Below are positions 24,670-36,592 of a stretch of DNA of 64,000 nucleotides, one piece after another; within the stretch, counting starts at the first letter, position 1, and the number at the start of each line of letters is the position of its first letter. A program made the translations under genes and the position numbers. The stretch is from assembly GCF_949987515.2 (NCBI RefSeq), contig NC_082684.1, forward strand, positions 46,404,006-46,468,005, given 5' to 3'. The stretch is from Delphinus delphis. Its lineage: Eukaryota; Chordata; Mammalia; Artiodactyla; Delphinidae. The notes beneath the pieces are model-generated. The model had not been told where the DNA came from and searched no databases. It saw nothing but the letters and a program-made list of their open reading frames with translations.

Positions 24670-25404
24670 CTGCAAAACAAACAGGACTTTTTAATGGGTG
24701 ACGCAGCCTGGCATTAGAGGGAGAAACACGCGATTAATCGGGGAAACATCGGAGTCCTGCAGCTGCCTTTTCTTCACCTTGTTTCCAACCTGCTCCAAAC
24801 AGCAGTCAGTTTTATTTGGGAGCTGCCTGTACTGAAAATTCAAGTTATTTGACATTGGAGGTGCCTGGTAAGGTACATGCATTAAGCTTTTGACAACCCT
24901 CGATTTTGGTTGCATCTCTGGCAGATCCATACCCTCTTTCCACTTTCCCCTGACTCCACTCTGGACTCTGTTTATTAACCAAGAATGAATTGCAAAATTG
25001 ATTGTTGACTACTTGGGCTTTTACAGGCATTTTCATAATCCATGGAAATGCTAAACCACTCCAAAAAATCAATCTGCTTGACGGTGTGTGTTCACCCTGG
25101 AGTGGTCTGTGGGGCTTCGGAAAAGGGAATGTACTCTCGGCGTGTCTGGCCTCTGCTGAGCAATCTCCAGTTAAGGGGCCCCATGCTCTACACAACCCCA
25201 GTGCACCATTCCTCACCTAAATTTTGTCTAAGGTTTAGGAAAATGGGTAGATCTGATGCCTTCTCAAGTCTTTTCTAGTAAAACTGGTGTTTGGGGATGC
25301 TTTGCCTACTGCCCCATACGTAACACACTCTCACCTATATCATGTGTCTTTGTGTGTACAGCCTATGTACTCAAGCGAAGCCCAGGGAAGGACTTCACAG
25401 GGGC

Positions 25405-25600
25405 TATGAGACCCCAAGGCAGGGACTCTCAAATTCATGATATATTAGGATCCCCCAGGAGACTGTTAAAATGCAGATTTCTGAACCCCTTCTCCCCACC
25501 AGAGCCTGATTTCATAGATATGGAGAGAAGTCTAGGGGTTTGTGTTTGCAGCAAGTGCCCTGGGAATTCTGCTGCAGATAAGCCATGGCCATGCAGTGTT
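25405..25600 (+). repeat. MER5-like hAT DNA transposon fragment
   Basis: Motifs typical of MER5 copies: AAATGCAGATTTCTGAACCC, CACCAGAGCCTGATTTCATA and GGGGTTTGTGTTTGCAGCAA. Diverged. Confidence 0.55.
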
Positions 25601-26319
25601 CTAGATGGTGAGGACTACACATGCAATACAGGAAACCCCTGTCAAGTGCCTAGAACTGTGGTCCACGCACTGTCATAAAGCCACTGGATCTGACTGACTA
25701 GCAGTAACAGTGATGGAGATACCATACCCAAGTAGTTTTGTCAATAAAGCATGAAATACTTTAAGTAGAAATAAATGAATACTTAGAGTAACAGACTATA
25801 TGTCTGTTTCCCATAAAGGAAACAGATTCCTTAAACAGACAGAAAAAAATGACAGTTTTATTTTCTTCCAATGACACTTCATCTTTAAGGACCTGAACAC
25901 AGGAGAGCTATGTGAACAAAAGCAAGAAGACGTTAGTCATATTGTGGAAAAGGTACTGACGACTTGCAAACCCCTTCCTCCTGGCTGACCTTAGCCAGAT
26001 GCCACTGAGCACAGTCATCAAGGTGGACTTCCCCAGCAGGCACTCAGTGCCCCGTTAGAGATAAATGTGCTGACACGCCTTAAGGTGCATGGTGGATGGT
26101 CTCACGGCTAAAAGGTGAGGATGTGGTTCTCCTCTGTGGTCCCTCTCATTTGCTGGTGATGTTCAGCGAGTGTCCAGCTATACAGGAATAGCTTCAAAAA
26201 CTGCAAAAGGCAAGCATTTCTGCTAGACTAATAAAGGGATGGGTAGATTCTGCTTCTGACCAGCTTATTCAGCCAAATGTTGAGCGAGGACACAAGATGC
26301 AGGTGCGCTGGTCAAGACG

Positions 26320-26560
26320 ACTTGGGGAGGAGAGGAGAGTCCGGCCCAGTGGGTCAGTGGAAGCCTCTGGATGCAAATGGGCAGGGCTTGAATCCCTGCA
26401 CATCTTTATGCAAGTTCCTCTACCTGAGACTCTGCTCCTTCTAAAAACTCAGGTTAATAATACCTCATCAAAGGGAACTTGTAAGGATTAAATGAAATTC
26501 ACACACAAAGGGCACTTAGGATACTCAGAACATGCCTGGCTCTTCGCCATGGGTCACTGT
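26320..26560 (+). repeat. MIR SINE, diverged
   Basis: Sense MIR layout: GGGCTTGAATCCCTGCACAT, CAAGTTCCTCTACCTGAGAC, AACTTGTAAGGATTAAATGA, then GAACATGCCTGGC. Confidence 0.75.
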
Positions 26561-28229
26561 GTGCTGCCCACAGACACTGACTAGGTTTTTCGGTTGCACG
26601 GACCAGCCCTTTGGTGGCAGCATATGAATGTCCATCACATTCATAAGCTTTGGTCTTCAACCCTTAAACTCCAACCAATGACTTCGAGGTCTCAGAACTA
26701 CAACACTGAGCTGGTCTGGAGCCCACCTGAGTTTCCAAGTGACAAAGGAGTAAATGGCTCACTTTACAGATGTGCATTCAAAGCGCTTCCAGGGACACTG
26801 GTTCATATGTGACATCTCCCCTGGCGGCAAGGAGCACCCAAGAAGATGGAAATGTTTATGCCCCCTCAGAGAGGTCAGCTCATCCACTCAGCAGCGGGGC
26901 AACAGGCTCACGTAGTTGGGGCTGCAGATGGGAACGGGCCCCTCAGGAGTGCTGAGCGTGTGGCTGTTCTCAGTCCTGGGAGCTGCGGCTGGGAGGCTTG
27001 GAGAGGAGCTAGACCATGGCTGGTAATGAGTGATTTCTGAGAGCTGCTTCCCATGTGTGCCTGCAAATAGCACTCGGTTGTGGGAGCTCTGCTATCAGCT
27101 GGGATGCCAGCGCCTCATCTCAGCCGGCTCCAGGCAGCTCTGGGTTGCGCTGGCAGCAGCCTCCTCGGGGGCTGGAGGGGAAGGAAGACTCCAGACTCCA
27201 GAATGCCCAGACACAGCCGGTCAGCCACTTCTGAGTTCTCTGTCCCTGTCAGGCCCAGACCCATATGTCTGTCTGGATGAAGATGTGTCCTACAGCTCTT
27301 GTGGCTGGATTACAAGGGTCATAAAGGGGGCAAGAGCTCTTCTTCCCAGAACCTTCTCAAGACGGCAAGGAGGCGAGAAGCCTGGGCTTATAATCCAGGA
27401 GATGAAGTGACTGGTCTCGGAAATAAGATTCAGAACTTTCCTGTCCTTTTACTCCTCTAGGGATTTGGCTCCTTTGTCCCTGGGGAGGAAGGAAGGTGTC
27501 TCGGCAGTCAACACCCTCCCATCCACTGGCTAAAGAACAGCAAGATCGGGCTGTGAAAGGGAGCCCTGTGTCTCGGAGCCCCGGCGAGTCTCCAGCCCGG
27601 TTGGAGACTGTGCCTCGACAGGGCCTCGCGGGGAGGGTGGGTTCTGCACACACAGAATAACCCGAGGCGGTGGAAAATTATTCAAACGTGTTCCCTCTAC
27701 TCAAACTCAAATCATAAAAAGCCTCAAACACCATTTTCCCTCCCGAAGCAGAGAGCTGGCCCCTCCATCCTGACATGGATGCAGGCAAGCGGGCAGGGCA
27801 CAAGCTCCTTTCTGCCCGTGACTCCCGTCCGTGACGTGCCCCCCTCCCCTGCAGTCAGGGGAGATGAGCCCACACGGGGCCACCTTGGCACCTGTCACTT
27901 GGAGCTCCAGGGAGGAAAAGGGGAAAGACACAGAAAGGAGAGCCAGGACGCCCAGGGAGGGCACGCACGACGGCAGGAAAGGGAGAAGCGCCAGGCCACA
28001 GCGTCGGGGCTGGCGTGGACCAATTAGGAAGCTAGCGCACCATCCAACGGAGGCAGCTGGAGGACTCGTTACTTTGTCTCCTGGGCTCAGCAGACTGGAG
28101 GCGAGGTGGGAGGGAACTTGTCCTGCAGTATCTTCAAGGCTCAGTGCTGAGTGTGGGCGTGGGAGAGGAAGCAGGGTTCCGGTGTGCTTTTTCAGAAATG
28201 TTAATGCTCCCCTGATCAGACCCCGCTGA

Positions 28230-28540
28230 AGCCTACTCCAAGCATCCTCGGCCCCTCCGAGCGCTGCTCCCTCTGCCTGACTGCTCTCTTCCGCTTCCTC
28301 ATGGACCAAGACTTTCCCACTAAGATTCTGCTCGCCCTTCAGGTCTGGCTTGGACGGAGTGCCTCTGGGCTCTGGGTAGGTACCCGCCTCCTGGGCTCCA
28401 GTTCCTCGGAGGTGGCCTTATTGTCATATGTGTGGTGACCTGTTTTCCTTTTGTCTCACCCACTCCCCTCCCACGGGAAGCTCCCTAGCCAGGGGCAGGA
28501 TCTAGGTACTTAATAAATATCTACAGAATGAATGAGCTCT
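28230..28540 (+). repeat. L2 LINE 3' end
   Basis: Sense L2 3' region: CCCTTCAGGTCTGGCTTGGA, CACGGGAAGCTCCCTAGCCA, and the tail GTACTTAATAAATATCTACA followed by GAATGAATGAG. Confidence 0.75.
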
Positions 28541-28659
28541 AAAATCCATCCCCTGTTCTTGCCTTCTCTCCTTCCTATTGATTTTTTGCTGGCCCAAATG
28601 AGAGCAGTGTCAGGATTGGACATTGAAAAGGGTGAGTGGGAGTTTGGGTGGAGGCTACC

Positions 28660-29090
28660 TAGAGATTGTCACACTGAGTGAAGTAAGTCAGAGAGAGAAA
28701 GACAAATATCATATGTTATCACTTATATGTGGAATCTAAAAAAATGGTACAGATGAACTTATTTACAAAACAGAAACAGAGTCACAGATGTAAAAAAAAA
28801 AAAACTTACGGTTACCAAGGGAGAAAGCGGGGTGGGGGGAGGGATAAATTGGGAGATATTGGGACAGACATAGACACACTACTTTATATAAAATAGATAA
28901 CTAATAAAGACGTGCTGCATAGCACAGGAAACTCTACGCAATACTCTGTAATGACCTCTATGGGAAAAGAATCTAAAAAAGAGTGGATATATGTATACGT
29001 ATAGCTGATTCACTTTGCTGTACAGCAGAAACTAATGCAACATTGTAAATCAGCTCTACTCCAATAAAAATTAAAAAAAATAAAACCAAT
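28660..29090 (+). repeat. L1 LINE 3' end, cetartiodactyl type, 5'-truncated
   Basis: The L1 ORF2 end and 3' UTR in sense: GAGTGAAGTAAGTCAGAGAG, ATATCATATGTTATCACTTA, GCTGATTCACTTTGCTGTAC, CTACTCCAATAAAAATTAAA and an A-rich tail. This 3' end is typical of L1s in cattle and whales. Only about 430 bases remain. Confidence 0.9.
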
Positions 29091-29559
29091 TCTTATAAGA
29101 ATCACAAGTCAAAATACAGCAGAATAACCACCAAACCACATACAACATACACACAGACACACGTTATTTCTTCTGTACGCTCTCCTTTTCTCCCCGCTCT
29201 CCTCCAATTTTCCTGAGCTCAAAGGGAAAATGTTTCCACACCCCCGGGGCTAGGTGGCAGGACTGTGGTCAGCCTCCCCAGGCTCGGTCCCTCGGGCAGG
29301 CTTCCGGAGCCGGACGTTTCTCTCAGGCATTTGCCCCCAAGTCAGAGCTCAGTCCAGGTGAATCTCTGGACCCCAGAGTAATACGCAAGCTGCGTTTAGG
29401 TTTGAAGCCACCACAGCCACGTTCTGCCCGAGCTATTACTAATGACCCCCCGACTCAAACACAAGGTGTTGGAGACCCAAATGATCACACCACAGAAACT
29501 CTGAGAACCACTTTTAAGCAATGAGAAAAAGCAGTTTCGTGAAACCTGTCACTACTCAC

Positions 29560-29645
29560 CTCATGGATTAGACACTTGTCTATGAGCTGTAAATAGGAAC
29601 TTATATTCTCCTCATCGGGTCTGGAGACCAAGAGCTGTGTGCACA
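29560..29645 (-). CDS. SAMD4A: SAMD4A coding exon (PHAT-like helices)
   Basis: This 86-base exon follows an AATTCCCAG acceptor and ends at a GTGAGT donor. Two bases complete a Val codon, then 28 whole codons follow, including [20 protein letters not shown] and DKCLIHE (about residues 504-532). With the next exon it makes a helical block that corresponds in position and character to the PHAT domain next to the SAM domain in fly Smaug; that assignment is inferred from order, not from an alignment. Its length is not a multiple of three, so skipping it alone would break the frame. Together with the 334-base exon before it (420 bases), skipping would be neutral for frame. Confidence 0.95.
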
Positions 29646-30469
29646 CTGGGAATTAAAAAAATAAAAAAGGGAAGGTGAATCAGAGAAATGTACACCCATC
29701 CTAACCTCTGAGATCTGCCTCTGATTTCCTTTCAGGACCAATATTTTGAGAGGTATGTGTGACTGTGGCTTTATGTCACGTTCACAAAAAAGGCCAGGAG
29801 GCTCCTCATTCCACTGAAGTCAAAGGCTTGGTTACCACAGGAGCCCTTGCCTCCAGAAGCCCCTTTGGTTAATTCCACGCATACCATTCTATATTAAGCC
29901 TTCTGCAACCCTGCCCACTCTGGGAGAGGAAGAATGCAGCAGCGTCCGGAGCCCTGTCTTTGAAAGAGGTTCCTTTTGAGAGGGAGTTCAAAGGCATTAA
30001 GACCATCAGCCCTTATCAGAGAGCAAGAGCCGTAATTTTGTGAATGAGCCGCACATCTCATCCGGAGGAGTGAGGCTGGCACGCCTCTTAGGATGTGAGG
30101 TGTGTGGGCACAGCACACGAGCAGGGAGACTGCTACTCAATCACAGGAGGGTGATTTTCTCAAAGCGGTACCCACATTTATACATGCACAGGCTCACATT
30201 CACCTACACACTCGAGGAAGTTCTCGTAGAGACAGAGCAGAGCTAGTCTGCAGGTGGAGGACACAACCCCCCTGGACAGGTCATGGCCACGCTAGTGTAG
30301 CCCATTCTATTCTCATCCTAGAGGTCCTGAGGCTCTGATTTTGATGGGAATGTTTAGAAGGCCAGGTGGAGATGGTTTGACAAAGACGTCAGTGAGAAGT
30401 AAAAATGCCCCGCCATGAAGCTTGAAACCGGGCATCGGGATTCCTTTCTCTCCCTGATCCTGCATAACC

Positions 30470-30935
30470 AACCTGTCACAGAATCCCATTTATACCATCT
30501 CACGTAGATTTTCAGTATAGCATTGTTGGTAATAACAAAACGTGGAAGCCATCTCAATGCCCATTCATTGTGGCCCTGTTAAATTATGGTTTATGCATAC
30601 AGGGGAATAGTACGCAGCCTTTAAAAAAGAATGAGGTGGTGCTTTTGTATTGCTAGAAATACTGAAAGCATATCATGTAAAAAAAACAAGCTGCAGAGAA
30701 ACATGTAAGCAGGACCCGTGTGTGTGTAAAAAGGATGCTCATGAGCTTGTACATGATTATAATGTTTCTGAAGGGATATTCCGCACCGTTTAGAGTGGTT
30801 ACCTCTGAGGACGAAGATGGCAGGGCCTGGGGTGGAGGTGGGCGTATTTTTCACCTTTCACTATTTTGTTTAGCTTTGATTTTTTATGTAGAGCATGAAT
30901 TAATTTTATAATTTATTTGAAAGTAGTTAAATTTT
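30470..30935 (+). repeat. Old L1 LINE 3' fragment
   Basis: Sense L1M-type 3' text: ATTGTTGGTAATAACAAAAC, AATAGTACGCAGCCTTTAAA, AGTGGTTACCTCTGAGGACG, then TTTTCACCTTTCACTATTTT. Diverged. Confidence 0.75.
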
Positions 30936-31709
30936 AAAAAGACACCATGTCAGAGGACTGCGAGTCCCCTGAGGGCAGAGCCCACATGGGTCTTGTCACA
31001 GGGAAGGGGGGTGATGTACCACACTCTCAGATAACCACGCCCACCCGTACCTCCACCCATGGGGCCATCTGCTCTAATCCACACAGCAAAGAGCCCACTT
31101 GGGGGTGGGGGAGAGTGAGAAGGTGGCGGGACCTACCCGGACCAGGAAGCTACCAGCATTTCAGCTCCAAGGGATGCTACAAACCATCTCCTCTGAGCCA
31201 GATTTCTACAGATTTCAGTCTTTTTAAGGACATGTACCATAGGGAGTGTCTCACTGCGCCTGTAAGATTCAGCTGTCCTTTTCGTTAGAACCCAGTTTTA
31301 AATGGTCTGAAATATTGCACAATGGAAGAGAAAAAACTTGTTTCCCCTTCCCAAAGGAAAAGTACTGGTATTCACTACATTTTTTAAATAATCGAGATTT
31401 TTTGAGAAATACCCCATCAAGCACAAATTATTCTAGTGTCAGACTGGGTCAAGGATATGTGCATAAGGGCCGGGCACAGGGCAGTCAGAGGCAGAAGGGG
31501 CGCTCTTACACAAAGGACCACGTGGGAATTCTATCCTGCCTTACAGACACACACAGTGTGGCTGTGGTACCTTCTGTGGCCCGTGGGAAGGCTGCCTTCA
31601 GCCTGAGCGTCCAAAGGCCCGAAGAGCGCTCCGCCAGCAGGGCCCAGGAGGCCCTGGTCTGAGGAAGTGGGAGAGAAGGGAGCCAGGGTGAAGGAAGACG
31701 CCTTTGGGG

Positions 31710-31800
31710 ATCAGAGAGCTTGAAATTCAGATCCAAATACCTTAACCTCTCCGGGCCGCACTTTCCTCATCTATAAAATGGGCTAATGACATGTACTCTG
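31710..31800 (+). repeat. MIR SINE fragment
   Basis: Partial sense MIR core: TACCTTAACCTCTCCGGGCC, then TTTCCTCATCTATAAAATGG. Confidence 0.8.
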
Positions 31801-31899
31801 GTAGTTTGCCTAGCACCCTGGGGAAGGCTCTCGGGAACTGGGAGCTCTGGTCAGTGGTGTCGAGAAGAGGAAAGGGGAGGCGGGAGAATCGGGTCCTAC

Positions 31900-32233
31900 C
31901 TTTCCCCATGACACGTGTGAACTGCCCAGGGAGATCCCCCTCTGGCAGGGGGGTGACAGCCAGCTCCCCGTCACAGCTGCTCAGCTGGTGCGGTTGGAGC
32001 CCGCCACTGGCCCCAGCCGAGGCAGTGGCCGTGGCTCCCGCGGCCGCGGCGCTCTCTTTGCAGTCGGGGCTCTGGCTCTCCGGGCCCATCAGCGAAGGAG
32101 GGTGTGAGGCCTGGGACTCCCGGCGGCGAGCCTCGGGGGTGGCGCCTGGGGAGCTGTAGGCCTTGATGGGAGTCAGGATCATTTGGTGCAGCTCCTGGAG
32201 GGGGATGCGCAGGTTGCCCCCCTCGATGATGTC
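31900..32233 (-). CDS. SAMD4A: SAMD4A coding exon (linker, Ala/Pro-rich)
   Basis: This 334-base exon is the longest coding exon in the window. It begins on a whole codon after a CCATCCAG acceptor and ends with one base before a GTAGGA donor. It encodes DIIEGGNLRIPLQELHQMIL, then a low-complexity stretch with an alanine run (SAAAAGATATASAGASGG), then a conserved block with DGELAVTPLPEGDLPGQF and VMGK (about residues 393-503). The exon is GC-rich. It lies between the SAM domain and the PHAT-like helices; in fly Smaug these are adjacent, so the Ala/Pro stretch may be a vertebrate insertion. Several residues in the alanine-rich part differ from human as I recall it, which is where substitutions would be expected. 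Reading continues open for 52 codons into the intron, which I treat as chance. Confidence 0.95.
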
Positions 32234-32694
32234 CTGGATGGTCGGAGGGAGAAGACCTCCATGAGGGTCAGGAACTGGGTGACCCTCCTCCATGCCGCCC
32301 CACCTCTTCCCCGAGCTGTTCCCACGCAGGGCTCAGGGCTGCTGACCCCTTCATTAGAATGTTCTTTGGAAGAGCAACCATTGAAAACTGAATCATTCTA
32401 TTGTTAGCCCAGGCAGAAAACTTGGAAAATACATACAGGTATGGCAAGGAAAATATGATCACTTTAAAATCCCACTATCTAGTGATGATCACTAAAATGA
32501 TTTCGGCGCATCTCCTCCCCCGGCTCCCTCAATGCCTTTCTTTCAAATGCATTTATTTAGTTTACATGCACACACTTTAGAAGCTGTATAACAAAGTTAT
32601 ACAGGGTCACATGGTGGCTTCCTGACCTGCGTGTGATTTGTTGTAGATGAAGGAACGTGCTCATTCACACCTTCATTCAGCGCATGATACAAGC

Positions 32695-32890
32695 AACACA
32701 GGCGGTGGTTAAAAGCACAGACTCTAGGACAGATGCCTGGGTTTGAATTCTGATGCTGCTGTGTGACCTTGGGTAAATGACTTAACCTCTCTGTACCTCA
32801 GTTTCCCTGGGGATAAAATGAAGGTAACAGTAGGACCTGCCTCATCAGGTGGTTGTGATGATGTTAATATTTGTAAAGCTGCAGGTTTCG
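32695..32890 (+). repeat. MIR SINE, well preserved
   Basis: Sense MIR: GCGGTGGTTAAAAGCACAGA, TGGGTTTGAATTCTGATGCT, TGTGACCTTGGGTAAATGAC, TTAACCTCTCTGTACCTCAG. Confidence 0.92.
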
Positions 32891-32914
32891 GTGTTATGTG
32901 CTTCTTTGTTAAAT

Positions 32915-33290
32915 CTATAAGTATGTTTTGGGTGTTCTGACCTGCTGTGCACTGGGCTAGGCATGGGGATATGGTGAGAAAGCCAGTAGGATTCCCTCAG
33001 GGAGTTTACATCCTGCCATGAGATGAACATTCATCATGCTAGAGACTAAGGCACAGGGCAGGGCTGCTGGGACGGGGTGACATTGGAGCAGGAACCCAGT
33101 TGAGCCTGAGCTGCAGGTTCCCGGGAGTGCTCCAGGCAGAGGGCACAGGCACTGAGGTGGGAGCCTGGAGTGTGTGAGGAACAGCAAGGAGGGCTGGGGT
33201 AGAACAGGGTGGGGGAGGGGAGGGGTGGAAAATGAGGTCCAAGGAGCCATGGGGGCCTGAGTGTAGGAGTCAGCAGTCTGGGGCAGGGAT
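32915..33290 (-). repeat. L2 LINE fragment, reverse orientation
   Basis: Reversed L2 3' region: GTGCACTGGGCTAGGCATGG, CTCAGGGAGTTTACATCCTG, GTGCTCCAGGCAGAGGGCAC. Diverged. Confidence 0.7.
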
Positions 33291-33333
33291 GCAAGAATTT
33301 CTTCTACATGAGATGAGAACTGTATATACTATA

Positions 33334-34141
33334 CAGGCAGACCTTGGACATATTCCGGGTTTGGTCCCAACCACCTCAATAAACCAGTTATCTCAATAAA
33401 GCAAGTCACACAAATGGTTTTTGTTTTCTGGTGTATATAAAAGTTATGTTTACACTACACTGTAGTCTATTAAACATTCGATAGCATTATGTCTAAAAAA
33501 GACAATGTACATACCTTAATTAAAAAATACTTATTGGGGCTTCCCTGGTGGCACAGTGGTTAGGAATCTGCCTGCTAATGCAGGGGACACGGGTTTGAGC
33601 CCTGGTCCGGGAAGATCCCACATGCCGTGGAGCAACTAAGCCCGTGCGCCACAACTACTGAGCCCGCGCGCCTAGAGCCCGTGCTCCGCAGCAAGAGAAG
33701 CCACCGCAATAAGAAGCCCACGCACCACAACGAACAGTAGCCCCCGCTCACCGCAACTAGAGAAAGTCCGCGTGCAGCAACGAAGACCCAACGCAGCCAA
33801 AAAATAAATAAATAAAATAGAAGTCTTTAAAAAAAAAAAAAAGACTTCATTGCTAAATAATGCTAGTCATGACTGGAGCCTTTAATGAGTCATAATTTTT
33901 TTGCAATAGTAACATCAAAGATCACAGATCACCATCACAAATATAATAATAATGAAAAAGTTTGAAATATTGTGAGAATTACCAAAATGTGACATAGAGA
34001 CATGAAGCAATAAGCAAATGCTGTTGGAAAAATGTCTCCAAAAGCCTTGTTCAACTCAGAGCTGCCACAAACCTTCAATTTGTTAAAAAGAAAAAAGAAA
34101 AAGGCAGTATGTGCGAAGTGCAGTAAAGCGAGGTATGCCTG
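33334..34141 (-). mobile_element. Tigger-type DNA transposon remnant with nested SINE
   Basis: Both ends carry the Tigger inverted terminal repeat (CAGGCAGACCTTGGA on the left, reverse complement CAGGCATACCTCGC on the right), each flanked by TA as expected for this superfamily. Internal text such as ATAAAAGTTATGTTTACACT and the right-end segment with AATATTGTGAGAATTACC also match Tigger. Without the SINE the element is about 500 bases, so it is an internally deleted, non-autonomous copy. The strand is assigned from my memory of the consensus and is uncertain. Confidence 0.85.
33536..33843 (+). repeat. CHR-1-type tRNA-derived SINE nested in Tigger
   Basis: Sense SINE beginning GGGGCTTCCCTGGTGGCACA, with B-box-like GGGTTTGAGCCC, a body with CACATGCCGTGGAGCAACTA, and an AAATAAATAAAT/A-rich tail. 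It interrupts the Tigger sequence where the consensus reads TACTTTATTGCTAA. Near-duplicate bases (ACTTATTG and ACTTCATTG) flank it as a target-site duplication. Confidence 0.88.
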
Positions 34142-36339
34142 TAATGTATATAATCGTCTGTAATACATACATGACTTTATATAATAAAATTAGATCCTCC
34201 TATACATAGAGTTTTATATCCTGGGCATTATTTACTAGAAAAAGGAGTGAAAGTTGATTCTGGTAGACATCTATCTGTTTGCCCGATGCTCGCAGAGGCA
34301 CAGAACAGGCTCAGATGCTTGGGGCTGGACGTCAGGGGTTGGGGGGTCTTCTGTGGTGTGGTGGGTAGACCTGCCCTGCCACAGTGCTGCCCAATGCTTA
34401 GGCAGGAGACCTCTGCCCGGGACCCGGGAAGGACCGTGACTACCAGGGCCCTGATTACTAATGAAGTATTTAATCTTCTGAGAGCCCAGAATAGCAAGGA
34501 CATAATTTTAAAAGCCTGAAGTATGAGTACCAACCGGTTCCTGGGATCCTCTCTTACCAAGAAAAATTGCTTGATGATGTCAAGGAACACAAGCTCATGG
34601 AACGTGATCATTTCTACACCCGGACCGCCCATCAATCAGTTAGAAAGAGGAAATCTGAGGACGTAGCCTTGGACAGGCATGTTTCAGTTCTGGGCAGCAC
34701 AACACCGACAGCCCGCCCCGTCGCTGGCGGGAACCTGCTTTGTTCGCGGGTTGGAAGCAGAGCCTGAACGGTGCCTCAGCCTAGTTGGCACGCAGGGATT
34801 CGGAGGGAAGTGAAATGTTAAGTAGCCACCAGAACTGTCTCAAACCTGGCCAGGGCCACTGTCCCGCCTATTTCAGGGGAGAGAATCCCATTTTCCTTTT
34901 AAAGAGGCAGGCTTCAGAGAGTCTACCCTCTTCCTTCTAAACCTGGCGGAGAGGGCCGTGTGTGGTGAGACCAGCCTGCAGCCTGTGTCTGCCAGCCTGA
35001 TGCGTGAGGCAGGACGCTCCTGGTCTTTCCCAGTTTTCCCACTGCCCAGGATGGACCAGCCCTTTCCCAGAGTCTGATGCTGTCACGTGACTGGTTCCTT
35101 GACTTTGGACCTGGTGATGTATCAGGGCGTGACACAGGGAGGCAAGCTAGCTGACCTATGCCAGAAGAGCCCCTGCCGCCTTTTCTGACCAAACTGTGCG
35201 CCAACTGGGCAACCCCTGCCTCGAGGTCCTCCAGTTTCTGCCAACCGCCCAGCCAGCACCTGGGTGTGGAAGGTCAGCCCTGACTGAGGAGGGGAAGGGA
35301 GAGGAGAGAGAAGGGATGAGGCTTCCCCATGAAAGGGGGCTGGGCAGGCGGAGCTGGCAGGCGCCTCTGGGTGACCACATGTACCCCTGCTGTGCCATCC
35401 CGCGTGGCGGCTACCACTGAGGGGAGCTAATGCACACTTGTGAGACTCTGTCGACTGCCACTGAAACCTTGTCTGCTCTCGTCATGTGGCATGAAGGCTT
35501 CTGTAGTTACTCAGTGATGGGGAAGGAGATCTGGGTTATGCTAAGAGCCGAACTCCTTCCAACAGGAAGCATATACTTGTCCCAAGTTCAGATCTTATTC
35601 TACTGGGGACAACTACACCAACAAGGAAAGCATAAACATAATGAATAACGTTGGACACTTTCTGAAAATATCACAATCAGGAATCATGCTTTGTTTGACT
35701 TCTGTTTTGACTTCAAAGCCACTGTCTCAAAGACAACACCTGGCTTGTGACCAGCTGGCAATACTCCTGCTTATGCCAGCCTCCGTGGGGTGGCACTATG
35801 ACCATCCGGTTACATTCCTGACTCTTCCGAGTGAAGTCCGGAACTTAGCACTGAGGGCCCAAGTTGAGAAGGAAGCTAGCTCAATCCTGTACCCTCGAGG
35901 GGCTGTGGGAACGAATTCTCCATGTTGACAAAAACAGGGAATCAGCCCAAGTCTCCACTGATCCTTCATACCATAAATATAATCCTGTGTTATGAACACA
36001 AAAAGAAGCAAAGCTGCCCGTTAACTCCCGTGCAGAGCCAAGGAGCTCACGTGAGAGCAGAAGTGGGAAGGCTGGTCCTTCCTGCACAGCAGTCCACTCA
36101 GGCAGGCACAGCTCAGGGCCGACAAGTGGGAAGGAGGCTACAATCTGACTATCTCAGCCTTCCTGGCCTGGCTTTCTTAGTCTTGGAGGAAGACTGGTTC
36201 AGAGCCTCTCTAGGGGCATGTAACAGCCACAAGGGGCACATCATCTGGAAGCGAGAGCTTTGGCTGCCAGTGGCGGCCCCGGCACTTACGTAACTTCCCG
36301 TGGCTCTATCCTTCTCTCTGTGTGAGAAGAACTGGACTC

Positions 36340-36480
36340 CTCACCCAACAGACAGCACTCCTGCATCTACTTAACTGTAGTCTCCCTACGGGCCGGGCAC
36401 TGTCAGACACTGGGGGTGTAAAAACAAATATGAGAGAATCTTTGCCCTAAGATGCTTACGGTTACCGGGACCCATGCAGC
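36340..36480 (-). repeat. L2 LINE 3' fragment, reverse orientation
   Basis: Reversed L2: CGGGCCGGGCACTGTCAGAC, ACTGGGGGTGTAAAAACAAA, TAAGATGCTTACGG. Confidence 0.6.
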
Positions 36481-36520
36481 GTGAGGATGCTGCCAGGACA
36501 GGGAGCAGTGGCAACACAGA

Positions 36521-36592
36521 AGTGTATGTGTGTGAGTGTGTGATTGTGAGTGTGTGTGTGTGTGTGTGTGTGCGAGTGTATGTGTGTGTGTC
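36521..36592. repeat. Interrupted (TG)n tract
   Basis: TG-rich tract with GA, AT and CG interruptions, about 72 bases; the longest pure run is about 24. Confidence 0.9.

Larger units (their letters stand above)
24670..29559 (-). other. SAMD4A: SAMD4A intron (exon 29560 to exon 24669)
   Basis: 4.9-kb intron with a MER5-like fragment (25405-25600), MIR (26320-26560), L2 (28230-28540) and a lineage-specific L1 3' end (28660-29090). The GC-rich part at 26800-28220 gives ORFs on both strands but no recognisable protein. Confidence 0.85.
29646..31899 (-). other. SAMD4A: SAMD4A intron (exon 31900 to exon 29645)
   Basis: 2.25-kb intron with an old L1 3' fragment (30470-30935) and a partial MIR (31710-31800). 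No coding sequence is recognised beyond chance read-through from the 31900 exon. Confidence 0.85.

Noticed and set aside
27707..28309. 200-codon minus-strand ORF
   Set aside because: GC-rich intron sequence that overlaps an L2 3' end at one side; no recognisable domain and an ORF of similar length on the other strand.
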